NCBI RefSeq assembly: GCF_025153525.1
Contig: NZ_JANZNR010000003.1
Coordinates: 124,001 to 188,000 of the forward strand
From: Psychroserpens sp. SPM9
GTDB taxonomy: Bacteria > Bacteroidota > Bacteroidia > Flavobacteriales > Flavobacteriaceae
Direction of reading: 5' to 3'
Length of the DNA stretch: 64,000 nt
Of this stretch, positions 51,601 through 61,027 are shown one piece after another. Within the stretch, counting starts at the first letter, position 1, and each line of letters opens with the position of its first letter. The notes below the pieces were generated by a model that was not told the DNA's origin, ran no database searches, and saw only the letters and a program-made list of their open reading frames with translations. The translations under genes and the position numbers were made by a program.

Positions 51601-54417
51601 ATGAAGCGTGTACTTAAATTACAGTGTTATTCGATTTACCTAACCTTACTGGTGTTGCTTACCTCAAGTCGACTAGTTGCGCAATACTCCCCTTATTTTG
51701 AAAACTATTCTTTATCGGAATACAACGCTGGAAACCAAAACTGGGATGTTTCTCGCGCAGATAATGGTAAAGTATATGTAGCAAATAATAAAGGGTTATT
51801 AGAATATGACGGACTCAAATGGAATTTTTATGAGTTGCCAAATAAAACAACGCTTCGTTCTGTTATGGCCATAGATAATAGGGTTTACACAGGATCCTAT
51901 GAAGAGTTTGGTTTCTGGAAAAGCGATGATAAAGGCGATTTAATTTATGAATCTTTAAGTGATAAAATAAAAGATAGTATTTCTAAAAATGAAGAAATCT
52001 GGCAAATCGTACCTTATAAAAATCTAATCGTTTTTCGTTCTTTCTTGAATATTTATATCTACGATAAAGATAAGGATACTATAAAAAAGAAAAAACCGCA
52101 ATCGGTAGTTATTTCGTGTAGTGTTGCTGATGGTAAATTTTATATTTCGACGCTTAAAGGGGGAACTTATATTTTAGAGAATGAGGAGTTAATTCCTGTT
52201 ATTAATGAAGCTGTTCTTATTGATGCTAAAATCATTTCAATTACCCCATATGATGGCAAGTTGCTAATCACAACCTCTCTACGTGGCTGTTTTGTTTATG
52301 ACCAGACAGGTTTGAAACCTGTTAACTTTGAAATTAATGACATTATAAAACAACATCAGCTTAATAGTTTTTCAATGCTTGAAGACGGAAGAATGGTCTT
52401 TGGTACCATCAAAGATGGTGTTTATTTAACAAATAGGGAAGGTGACGTTATTTTTCATGTCAACAAAGAAAACGGATTGGTAAATAACACCGTTCTAAGT
52501 CAGTATTTAGATGTTGATAATACGTTGTGGATAGGTTTAGATAACGGATTGGCATCTGTAGATTTGAGTAGCCATAATTATTTCTTTAATGATGTTTCGG
52601 GAAAATTGGGAGCGGTTTATGATGTCATCAATTTTGAGGATACTATTTATATTGGAAGTAATACCGGACTCTTTTATTTGGATGATAAAAATAAACTTCA
52701 ATTTATTAAAGGAACTCAAGGTCAGGTATGGGATTTAAAAGAAGTGAATGGCGAGCTGTTTTGTGGGCATAATGATGGAACATTTTTAGTCAAAAACAAA
52801 AATGTTGAATTAATATCGGTTAATACCGGTGGTTATGTAATTAAAAAAGCACCTGAAAAAAATAATGTATTCATTCAGGGTACATATACCGGATTAGTAC
52901 GGTTTAGAAAAAATGGACCCAATTGGTCTGTAAAACATTTAGGAGAAACGACCATGCCTATTAGGTTTCTGGTCTTTGAAGATCAAACTACTGCTTGGGC
53001 TGCACACGCTTACAAAGGGTTATATAAAATAAAATTTGATCATAAGTTTGACACCATTGTTTCTATCAAAAATTATGAAGACAAAGGGATTTGGTCAAAC
53101 TATAACATTAGGGTTTTAAAAATTAAAAATGATATTTGCTTTAAAACCAATAGTGGGTGGCAAAAGTATGAACCGTTACTCGATAGTATTGTGCCTTTTA
53201 AGCTTTTGAATGAAAGTTTAGGAAAAGATGCTTATGTGGTTTCTGAACCAGATGTCAATAAACTCGTGCTTAAAAATGATAACGACATCATTACATTTAA
53301 ATCTTTTGTAAATAATGACCATACATTTTCGTTGTCAAATGATGTGTTTGATAATAGACTCATTGTTGGATTTGAAAATGTATCAAAAATTAGTGATTCG
53401 ACCTACGCTCTCAATTTAAACGATGGCTTTATGCTTATTGATAGTAGAGTGCACAAGGAAAAAACTGTTTTCAAGCCTTCAATAGACAGAATTGAGATTA
53501 GTAATAATCCTTTGAATTTTAGTTCTAATGCAGATATAATTAATTTAAAATTCGGAGAAGAAATAGATATACATATGTCATCTCCTAAATCTGTAAATCA
53601 TTTTTTTGAGTATGCTTTGCTAAATTTAGACGCGAAAAAATGGTATAAGCTAGAAAACCATAAATTAACCTTATCAAATCTTAAAGATGGTGAATATAGT
53701 ATAGGTCTAAGAACGGTTAATAGCTTCGGAAAAGTGTCTCCTACAACAAAATTAGATATAAATATTTTACCTCCTTGGTATAAAAATAAGATTGGCTATG
53801 CATTGTATACATTTATAGCTTGTATTGTGTTTTTTATCATGTATGCTTTACATAAACGAAAAATAGATAAAGAACAGAAATTGTTGCAGAATGCTTTTGA
53901 AAGAGAGCAGGAAGAATTGATAAGAGAAAAAACAATTGAAAATGAAAAGAATATCATCGAGCTTAGAAACGAATCTCTTAAAAATGAAATTAAATTAAAA
54001 AGTAAGCAATTAGCCAATACAGCAATGGCACTCGTGAAGAAAAATGAAACATTGCTAGAGATTAAAAATGAACTTACTCAAAACAAAAATAATTTCGACA
54101 ATTTCTATTCGTATAAGAAACTATTAAAGAAGGTTGATAACTCGATTGCTCATAAAGATGAATGGGAAATATTTGAATATAATTTTAATCAGGTTCATGA
54201 TGAGTTCTTTAAAAGTCTAATTCAAAAATATCCAGAGCTTACACCAAAAGATTTAAAAATTTGTGCCTACATCAAAATGAATTTATCTACTAAAGAAATT
54301 GCACCACTAATGAATATTTCTCCAAGAGGCGTTGAAACGCACAGATACAGGTTAAAAAAGAAATTAAAATTAGAAAATGACATTTCTTTGACCACTTATT
54401 TGCTAAACTTTAAATAA
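51601..54417 (+). CDS. PUL regulator: propeller/Y_Y_Y sensor with transmembrane helix and LuxR-type HTH
   Basis: A 938-residue protein. A signal peptide (residues 1-27) is followed by a long periplasmic region of Reg_prop-like propeller repeats (NGKVYVANNKGLLEYDG, DNTLWIGLDNGLASVD, NFEDTIYIGSNTGLFYLD), a Y_Y_Y domain near 650-720, a transmembrane helix near 731-752, a coiled coil and a C-terminal LuxR-like HTH (TPKDLKICAYIKMNLSTKEI, APLMNISPRGVETHRYRL) near 880-925. There is no histidine kinase or receiver domain, so it is not a hybrid two-component system but a one-piece membrane regulator. It lies 231 bp before susC, whose upstream region carries a tandem repeat that may be its binding site. 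Confidence 0.85.
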   Translation: MKRVLKLQCYSIYLTLLVLLTSSRLVAQYSPYFENYSLSEYNAGNQNWDVSRADNGKVYVANNKGLLEYDGLKWNFYELPNKTTLRSVMAIDNRVYTGSYEEFGFWKSDDKGDLIYESLSDKIKDSISKNEEIWQIVPYKNLIVFRSFLNIYIYDKDKDTIKKKKPQSVVISCSVADGKFYISTLKGGTYILENEELIPVINEAVLIDAKIISITPYDGKLLITTSLRGCFVYDQTGLKPVNFEINDIIKQHQLNSFSMLEDGRMVFGTIKDGVYLTNREGDVIFHVNKENGLVNNTVLSQYLDVDNTLWIGLDNGLASVDLSSHNYFFNDVSGKLGAVYDVINFEDTIYIGSNTGLFYLDDKNKLQFIKGTQGQVWDLKEVNGELFCGHNDGTFLVKNKNVELISVNTGGYVIKKAPEKNNVFIQGTYTGLVRFRKNGPNWSVKHLGETTMPIRFLVFEDQTTAWAAHAYKGLYKIKFDHKFDTIVSIKNYEDKGIWSNYNIRVLKIKNDICFKTNSGWQKYEPLLDSIVPFKLLNESLGKDAYVVSEPDVNKLVLKNDNDIITFKSFVNNDHTFSLSNDVFDNRLIVGFENVSKISDSTYALNLNDGFMLIDSRVHKEKTVFKPSIDRIEISNNPLNFSSNADIINLKFGEEIDIHMSSPKSVNHFFEYALLNLDAKKWYKLENHKLTLSNLKDGEYSIGLRTVNSFGKVSPTTKLDINILPPWYKNKIGYALYTFIACIVFFIMYALHKRKIDKEQKLLQNAFEREQEELIREKTIENEKNIIELRNESLKNEIKLKSKQLANTAMALVKKNETLLEIKNELTQNKNNFDNFYSYKKLLKKVDNSIAHKDEWEIFEYNFNQVHDEFFKSLIQKYPELTPKDLKICAYIKMNLSTKEIAPLMNISPRGVETHRYRLKKKLKLENDISLTTYLLNFK

Positions 54418-54449
54418 AACACACTTTAAATTACGTTATTCTTAATGTT

Positions 54450-54563
54450 TAACTACGTCATAACTACGTCATTTGTGCTTTTGATTAGTGTTTTTATTGC
54501 ATTTTTTGTAGTTTTAAGCTACGTCAACCCGCTATTTTTTACAACGTTTTCGTAAATGACGTA
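54450..54563 (+). promoter_or_regulatory. Repeated ACGTCA boxes upstream of susC
   Basis: TAACTACGTCA occurs twice in perfect tandem (54450-54460 and 54461-54471). A third CTACGTCA is at 54519-54526, with its ACGTCA core 55 bp after that of the second, and TGACGTA (the reverse complement of TACGTCA) is at 54557-54563. Four boxes in 114 bp directly between the regulator and susC are the best candidate for the PUL operator. The spacing of 11 and 55 bp keeps the first three near one face of the helix. Confidence 0.6.
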
Positions 54564-54648
54564 TTTAAAATGTAAATAGATTTTTATATATAAAACAAAT
54601 GCATTTTATATTGTAACCAACTAAACAATTCAAAATATACAATGTAAT

Positions 54649-57600
54649 ATGAAAGCAAAAATTAATCTATTAATCTTTTTCCTTTTTTCAGTATTTGCTT
54701 CAGCTCAAGAATTAACTGTTGGAGGTGTTGTAACTAGTGCTGATGACGGAATTCCACTACCTGGAGTCAATATTATTGTTAAAGGAACAACCAATGGAAC
54801 TTCAACAGATTTTGACGGCAAGTACTCTATTAAGGTAAATGTAGGTGATGTTCTAGAGTTTATTTACGTAGGACTTAAAACACAATCTATTAAAATAACA
54901 AACCAAACAACACTTAATATTGCTATGGAAACAGACGTTGAGTCACTTTCTGAAGTAGTTGTAATTGGTTATGGTAGTCAGAAAAAGGCAGATCTAACAG
55001 GTGCAATATCAACAGTAAAATCTGAAGATATTGAAAAAACGCCTAATAGTAATATCATGCAAGCCTTACAAGGTAAAGTTGCAGGTTTACAAGTGACCAG
55101 TGTAGGTTCTCCTGGAGATTCTCCTAATGTGAGAGTTCGTGGTGTAGGTTCATACGCTGCTGGTAATAACCCGCTTTATGTTGTTGATGGAATGTTTTAT
55201 GACAATATCGACTTTTTAGATAACAGTCAAATCGAAACAATATCAGTTTTAAAAGATGTCTCTTCGATAGCCATTTTTGGACAAAAAGGAACTAATGGTG
55301 TAATCATCATCGAAACCAAAGGTGGTAAGTTTGAACAAAAACCTGTGATTACCTATAGCGGTTATTCGGGTTACCAAAATGCTCAAAATGTTGTTAAAAT
55401 GGCAAATGCAGAGCAGTTTGTCACCATGGCTTATGAGTCAGGATCTGAAGCAGATATCGAATTTGTTCAAAATGCAATTCAGCGCTATGGTAGAAGTAGA
55501 GTCAACCCGAACATTCCTAATGTTAATACAGACTGGTATAAAGAAATTTTAAGAGTTGCTCCAATTTCAAGTCACAGTATAGGAGTCGCTGGAGGTAGTA
55601 ATTCTACAACTTATGGGATTAATACTAGTTATTTTTCTCAAGATGGAATCTTAGATATGAAAAACGAATATGAGCGTTTTAATATCCAATCTAATTTAGA
55701 AGTAAAACTATCAGACAGATTCAAAATGGGAACAAATGCTGTATTCAGTAATGCTACAAAGTACAATGCTGAAAACAGCGCATGGTTTCAAGCATATTTT
55801 GCTGTTCCAATCCTTCCAGTCTATGATCCGCTAAATACTGAGGCAACGCCTATTCCGTTTTCAGATGCGACACAGTTAGGTTATCGTGGTTCTCAAAACC
55901 CATTTCCTGTAATGACATTCAACGAGAATGAGCTTAAAATCAGAAAAATCCTGGCGAGTTTATATTTAGAATATGCAATTATTCCCGAAAAATTAAAATT
56001 TAAAACGTCGTATAGCCACGATTTTTCTACAATTTCAGAACGTAATGTGAGATTGCCTTACTTTATTTCTGAAAACTCTCAAAGAGAAACATCATCTATT
56101 AGACGAGCAAATTCAGAATATTCAAACCAAATTTGGGATAATACCTTAACTTATAAAGATAGCTATGGTAATCACAATGTAACTGTTTTAGCAGGTTCTT
56201 CTTATAGAGATGAGCAAGTAAACCTCTTTTCAGCAACCGGAAACGATATCCAAGGAATTGGATTAGAAAGTTCATGGTATTTAAATTTTGCAGATCCAAC
56301 CTCGTTTTCAAATCAAGTGAATGAAATTGGAGACCGTTTTTATGCTTTAGCCTTTTTTGGTAGAGTCGAATATAATTTTATGGATAAATATCTTGTTAAT
56401 GCGACTTTAAGAACTGAAGGTGATGCTAAATTTCCAAAAGAAATTTGGGTAACAACACCTACAATTGGTCTTGGATGGGTCATTTCTAATGAAACGTTTA
56501 TGGAAGATAATGGCTTGTTTAATTTCTTAAAACTTCGTGGAAGTTGGGGACAATTAGCAAATGGAGCTATTGGTGGTAGTTCGGGAACACGTACTGTATC
56601 TCAAATTACGACTGCTATCAACGATGTGGCCACTAACGGAATTATTAGTTCTAGTAATTTCACCGATTTAGAGCGTGAGATTTTAGAAGAAACAAATGTG
56701 GGTATTAGTGCGAGATTATTTGATAACCGACTCTCATTAGAAGCCGATTATTATATTAGAGATACTAAAAAATTAGTCATTCCTGTAGACCAGCCTATCG
56801 TGAGTAATACCATTTTAGAAAATGTGGGTGAAATGAGAAATAAAGGAATCGAAATTGCCGCAAACTGGAATCAAAGACTCAATGATAACTGGAGTTTTTC
56901 TGTAGGTGGAAATATCGCTACTTTAAAAAATGAAGTTACTAAAATTAATAGCTCAGCAGGTTATTTTGATACGGGTAGTGCCGAGTTTCGTCAAAGATCT
57001 CGTGTAGGTGACCCAATCGAAGCCTTTTTTGGATGGGAAGTTGTTGGTGTTTATCAAAACACTGAAGAAGTAATGAATGACCCAATTGCCGTTGCTAATG
57101 GTTTAGAGCCTGGTGATTTTAAATTTAGAGATCAAGATAACGATGGCGATATAGATGCAGACGATAGAGTGGTACTTGGATCGTATTTACCAACATTTAC
57201 TTATGGTGGTAATTTCCAGGTGTCTTATAGAAACTTTGATTTGTCTGTTGCAATTTCTGGGCAAACCGGAAATGAAATATTGAATAGAAAAAGAGGTGAG
57301 GTTTTATTTACGAATGATACCAATGTAGATGCCGATTTTGCAATCAATAGATGGCATGGTGAAGGGACTTCTAATACTTACCCGTCTTCGGCTGGTAGAC
57401 GAAAAGGATGGAACCAAAGAATGAGTACCTTCTTTGTTGAAGATGGTGCTTATTTCAGAATTCAGAATATCCAGTTAGCCTACACAATTCCGGCAAGTTC
57501 TTTATTAGGGAAGAATATGCCTGAAACAAAATTTACCTTCACTGCTGAACGTCCGTTTACGTCATTCAATTATAATGGATTTAATCCAGAAGTTGCTAAT

Positions 57601-57666
57601 GGTATTGATAGACAAACGTACCCAATACCTGCAGTTTACACTTTTGGTGTAAATATTAAAATTTAA
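54649..57666 (+). CDS. SusC/RagA family TonB-dependent outer-membrane transporter
   Basis: A 1005-residue SusC-like transporter. The signal peptide ends ASAQ. Residues 25-110 are the carboxypeptidase-regulatory-like domain (GIPLPGVNIIVKGTTNGTST), and the plug follows with the RagA/SusC wording VVIGYGSQKKADLTGAISTV, then LQGKVAGLQV and VRGVGSYAAGNNPLYVVDG. The C-terminal half is the 22-strand barrel. It takes up oligosaccharides through the outer membrane with TonB energy. It is the first gene of the PUL transcript, with SusD 13 bp after the stop. Confidence 0.95.
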   Translation: MKAKINLLIFFLFSVFASAQELTVGGVVTSADDGIPLPGVNIIVKGTTNGTSTDFDGKYSIKVNVGDVLEFIYVGLKTQSIKITNQTTLNIAMETDVESLSEVVVIGYGSQKKADLTGAISTVKSEDIEKTPNSNIMQALQGKVAGLQVTSVGSPGDSPNVRVRGVGSYAAGNNPLYVVDGMFYDNIDFLDNSQIETISVLKDVSSIAIFGQKGTNGVIIIETKGGKFEQKPVITYSGYSGYQNAQNVVKMANAEQFVTMAYESGSEADIEFVQNAIQRYGRSRVNPNIPNVNTDWYKEILRVAPISSHSIGVAGGSNSTTYGINTSYFSQDGILDMKNEYERFNIQSNLEVKLSDRFKMGTNAVFSNATKYNAENSAWFQAYFAVPILPVYDPLNTEATPIPFSDATQLGYRGSQNPFPVMTFNENELKIRKILASLYLEYAIIPEKLKFKTSYSHDFSTISERNVRLPYFISENSQRETSSIRRANSEYSNQIWDNTLTYKDSYGNHNVTVLAGSSYRDEQVNLFSATGNDIQGIGLESSWYLNFADPTSFSNQVNEIGDRFYALAFFGRVEYNFMDKYLVNATLRTEGDAKFPKEIWVTTPTIGLGWVISNETFMEDNGLFNFLKLRGSWGQLANGAIGGSSGTRTVSQITTAINDVATNGIISSSNFTDLEREILEETNVGISARLFDNRLSLEADYYIRDTKKLVIPVDQPIVSNTILENVGEMRNKGIEIAANWNQRLNDNWSFSVGGNIATLKNEVTKINSSAGYFDTGSAEFRQRSRVGDPIEAFFGWEVVGVYQNTEEVMNDPIAVANGLEPGDFKFRDQDNDGDIDADDRVVLGSYLPTFTYGGNFQVSYRNFDLSVAISGQTGNEILNRKRGEVLFTNDTNVDADFAINRWHGEGTSNTYPSSAGRRKGWNQRMSTFFVEDGAYFRIQNIQLAYTIPASSLLGKNMPETKFTFTAERPFTSFNYNGFNPEVANGIDRQTYPIPAVYTFGVNIKI

Positions 57667-57679
57667 AAAAAAAAGCAAT

Positions 57680-59218
57680 ATGAAAAATTTAAAACATGTA
57701 TCAAAACAGTTAGCTTTTCTGCTAACAATCTGTACAATTTTATCTAGCTGTACAGATAAATTAGAGGAAAATGATGGGCAACTATCTGCCGATGATTTAG
57801 ACTTTACAATTACCGCAAATATGGTGTTGCCTTTAATTGGTGCCTATTCTGAAGTTTATTCCAGAGGATGGGAAGATCCATTGTTAATTGGAGTTAGAGG
57901 TGATGATGTTAATGCTGGAGGTGTTGGTGATGCTCAAGGTGGTTTTACAAATGCAGACCTTTATAGTTACGATAACGGATATTGGATGTTTAACCAGGTT
58001 TGGAGTAACTTCTATGGCGATATTGTAGATATTGTCAATTCTCGCGAAACTATCGAAAGATATAAAGAATTTGCTACAGGAGATGACATTGCTCTTGCAG
58101 ATCAATATATGGCAGAAACTAAAGTGTTGAGTGGTTATCAGCATTTACAAATGTCGCGTATGTGGGGCGATATCTTTATTATAACAACGTCTAACGTTTC
58201 TGAAGATATAGATAATGGTGTAGCAACAAAAGCTGAAGTTATGCAATATGTTTCAGATCTTATGGACGAAGCAATCCCGTTTTTACCTGATATGAGACCT
58301 AATGAAAGAACCGATGTGACTGGTGGTGTCACCAAATACACCGCATTAGCTGTAAAAGCAATGGCTAATCTTGAATTAGAAGACTATCAAGCTGTTGCAG
58401 ATGTTACAGCCGAAATCATCAACTCTAATAAATTTATGCTTTACCCAGATTATTACGAGTTGTTTAAAAAACCTGGACAACTAAGTGATGAAAACTTATT
58501 TGAATTACAATTTTCAGATTATAACTCCGACTCAGGTGATGTCAATAACCATTTATATGCACCATTCGGACCTTCAAGTTGGACACCAGCCGTGTCAACA
58601 GCTTCTGGTGGATGGGGTTTTTATGAGCCTAGTCTTAAGTATATCAAATTCATGATCGATAGAAATGATGAAACACGTTTGGTAACCAGCGTATGCTTTA
58701 CACCTCGTGGCATGGATGAGATTATGTTAGATCCTGGTTATACGACCTTGCCTGGTTATATTTCTAACGAAACTCCAGATGGTGATATATTTAATGATTA
58801 TGCTAGAGCCATGTTTGCTAGCGGAAAGCATTATTTGCCTTCAAATCAATTGACTCCTGGAAGAAATAGTTACGGTTCTAGTAAAAACTTTATTGTTATT
58901 AGATATTCTGAAATATTATTAATGTATGCTGAAGCTTTAACACATGGAGCAAGTGGAAGCGCTATGACAGCAGATCAAGCTGTTAATTTAGTAAGAGATA
59001 GAGTTGGTATGCCACTATTATCTGGAGTAACAACAGATGATGTAATGGACGAAAAATTTGCTGAGTTAGGTATGGAATGGGGTATCCGTTACTTTGATAT
59101 GATTCGATTAAATCGTTATGATGAATTAAGCTACGATGGTCGCACGTTTACTGCTGCCGACGAGCTTTTACCATACCCTCAAGATCAATTAGATCTTTTA
59201 CCATTAGAAAATAATTAA
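57680..59218 (+). CDS. SusD/RagB family surface glycan-binding lipoprotein
   Basis: A 512-residue lipoprotein (signal ends ILSSCTDKLEEND, with an acidic surface-export-like start). The TPR-containing SusD fold is visible from the N-terminal helices and the typical C-terminal part: VIRYSEILLMYAEALTHG, DQAVNLVRDRVGMPLL, EMGWGIRYFDMIRLNR-like and LLPYPQDQLDL. SusD forms a lid on SusC and binds oligosaccharides at the cell surface. Spacing to SusC is 13 bp and to the LamG protein 13 bp. Confidence 0.95.
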   Translation: MKNLKHVSKQLAFLLTICTILSSCTDKLEENDGQLSADDLDFTITANMVLPLIGAYSEVYSRGWEDPLLIGVRGDDVNAGGVGDAQGGFTNADLYSYDNGYWMFNQVWSNFYGDIVDIVNSRETIERYKEFATGDDIALADQYMAETKVLSGYQHLQMSRMWGDIFIITTSNVSEDIDNGVATKAEVMQYVSDLMDEAIPFLPDMRPNERTDVTGGVTKYTALAVKAMANLELEDYQAVADVTAEIINSNKFMLYPDYYELFKKPGQLSDENLFELQFSDYNSDSGDVNNHLYAPFGPSSWTPAVSTASGGWGFYEPSLKYIKFMIDRNDETRLVTSVCFTPRGMDEIMLDPGYTTLPGYISNETPDGDIFNDYARAMFASGKHYLPSNQLTPGRNSYGSSKNFIVIRYSEILLMYAEALTHGASGSAMTADQAVNLVRDRVGMPLLSGVTTDDVMDEKFAELGMEWGIRYFDMIRLNRYDELSYDGRTFTAADELLPYPQDQLDLLPLENN

Positions 59219-59231
59219 AATAAGCACGAAA

Positions 59232-60941
59232 ATGAAAACTATAAATAAATACATTCTATCATTGGTCGCATTAATAATGGTGACGTCTTGTTATGATGGA
59301 ATAGATCCAATTACAGAAGTTGATCCAGGGGAAGATGCTGCTAATCCAACAGTTAGTATTATCTACCCAACAGAAGGAACTGAAATCACAGGTCTCGAAC
59401 TTGTAGTGCCTATCACATTTAGATTTGAAGTTGAAGACGATATTGAAATTGCTTCCATTGTTTTGAATCTAGACGGAAATCAACTGACAACATATAACGA
59501 TTTTTTAGATTATCGTGTCGTGATTGAAGAGTATACCTACGATAGTTTATCAAGTGGTGAGCATGTATTAACAATTACCGCAACCGATATCGCAGGCAAC
59601 TCAACAAGTGAAGTAGTGAATTTCTCAAAAGCACCACCTTACGAAGCATTGTTTCCTGGCGAAATATTCTATATGCCTTTTGATGGGACTTATACCGAAT
59701 TGTTAAGCATCACTGACGCTACCGAAATAGGAACTCCAGAATTTGCAAATGATGCTTTTCTAGGTTCTAACGCTCTTAAAGCTTCTGAAGATTCTTACCT
59801 CTCGTTTCCTTTAGATCAAACACTGGGAGGAAACTTTACAGGTGCATTCTGGTACAAGGTTAATTCGTCTCCAGACCGTTCTGGTATCATAACCGTAGGA
59901 GATAATGCTGACGATCGTTTACAAGGCTTTAGATTGTTTAGAGAAGGTAGCGCTACTGAACAACGTATTAAATTAAACGTTGGTACTGGTGGTGGCGAAA
60001 GTTGGAATGATGGTGGTGTTATAGATGTTGACGCAAATGAATGGATACATGTGGCTTTTACCATCTCACCAACAGAAACTGTGATTTATTTTAATGGAGT
60101 GCCTGTGAATACGGCTTCTCCTGCTGGACCTATCGATTGGACTGGTTGTAATGATATACATATCGGTGCTGGCGGACCAACATTTGATTATTGGGGACAT
60201 AACTCTGACGATAGTGCTATGGACGAATTGCGATTATTTAATATCACAATGTCCCAAGCCGAAATTCAAAATATGATTAATGTAACAAACCCATATGAAC
60301 CAATGTATGACGGTGAAACATTTTATATGCCTTTTGATGGTTCTAATACCGAATTGATAAGTTTAAATATGCCAGCTGTTGTTGGTGCACCAACTTTTGC
60401 TGGTGAAAGCTATCAAGGGTCTGATGCCTACTTAGGTACTACAGATTCTTACTTAACTTATCCAATTGATGGTTTGTTTGGTGCAGATCAGTTTAGCGCT
60501 ACATTTTGGTATAAGGTAAATGCGACACCTGATAGATCAGGAATCTTGATTGTTGGAGATGATGCCGATGATCGTTTTCAAGGGTTTAGACTATTTAGAG
60601 AAGGTAATGCTACCGAGCAACGTATCAAAGTCAATGTGGGAATTGGTGATGGTGAAAGTTGGAACGATGGAGGTGTGATAGATGTCGCTGCTGGTGAATG
60701 GATCCATATTGCTTTAACTGTTTCGCCTACTGAAAGCAAAATTTATTTTAATGGCGTAGAACAATTGTCATCAACATATACATCAAGTATTGATTGGACA
60801 GGCTGTAGCGAAATAAATATAGGTGCTGGCGGACCAACATTTGATTATTGGGGACACTTATCGGATGCTAGCCCAATGGATGAACTTCGTCTGTTTAATA
60901 TTGCATTAACTGAAGCGCAAATTCAAGATATGCTTGATTAA
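59232..60941 (+). CDS. Surface lipoprotein with two LamG-like (concanavalin A-like) domains
   Basis: A 569-residue lipoprotein (signal ends MVTSCYDGID). Residues 35-135 resemble an Ig-like domain (NPTVSIIYPTEGTEITG ... HVLTITATDIAGNST). Two LamG/concanavalin A-like domains follow, about residues 140-350 and 360-569, each starting GExFYMPFDG and ending MDELRLFNI. The two halves are an internal duplication with a 35-nt stretch still identical. It has no catalytic motif and sits in the SusE/F position of the PUL, so it is probably a surface glycan-binding protein. Confidence 0.85.
   Translation: MKTINKYILSLVALIMVTSCYDGIDPITEVDPGEDAANPTVSIIYPTEGTEITGLELVVPITFRFEVEDDIEIASIVLNLDGNQLTTYNDFLDYRVVIEEYTYDSLSSGEHVLTITATDIAGNSTSEVVNFSKAPPYEALFPGEIFYMPFDGTYTELLSITDATEIGTPEFANDAFLGSNALKASEDSYLSFPLDQTLGGNFTGAFWYKVNSSPDRSGIITVGDNADDRLQGFRLFREGSATEQRIKLNVGTGGGESWNDGGVIDVDANEWIHVAFTISPTETVIYFNGVPVNTASPAGPIDWTGCNDIHIGAGGPTFDYWGHNSDDSAMDELRLFNITMSQAEIQNMINVTNPYEPMYDGETFYMPFDGSNTELISLNMPAVVGAPTFAGESYQGSDAYLGTTDSYLTYPIDGLFGADQFSATFWYKVNATPDRSGILIVGDDADDRFQGFRLFREGNATEQRIKVNVGIGDGESWNDGGVIDVAAGEWIHIALTVSPTESKIYFNGVEQLSSTYTSSIDWTGCSEINIGAGGPTFDYWGHLSDASPMDELRLFNIALTEAQIQDMLD
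60165..60856 (+). repeat. Internal duplication inside the LamG gene, 35 nt still identical
   Basis: The 35 nt at 60165-60199 and 60822-60856, encoding GAGGPTFDYWG, are identical, 657 bp apart. The flanking LamG domains are diverged, so this stretch may be under strong constraint or have been homogenised by gene conversion. Confidence 0.6.
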
Positions 60942-60976
60942 CAGTTTTTATTTTTTTTTATTAGAATTAGTCTTTT

Positions 60977-61011
60977 CTTTAGCTGTGTTTATTTTTTAAA
61001 TGCAGCTAAAG
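60977..61011 (+). terminator. Intra-PUL hairpin between the LamG and first GH144 genes
   Basis: CTTTAGCTG and CAGCTAAAG form a perfect 9-bp stem with a 17-nt loop, followed by TTTTAAAAACATTT, 36 bp after the LamG stop and 16 bp before the GH144 start. It may act as a partial terminator or as an mRNA processing and stability element that sets lower enzyme than binding-protein levels. Confidence 0.5.
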
Positions 61012-61027
61012 TTTTAAAAACATTTAG

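Noticed and set aside
51601-54417. Hybrid two-component histidine kinase
   Set aside because: The sensor part looks like one, but no His phosphorylation box, ATPase motifs or receiver domain are present after the TM helix.
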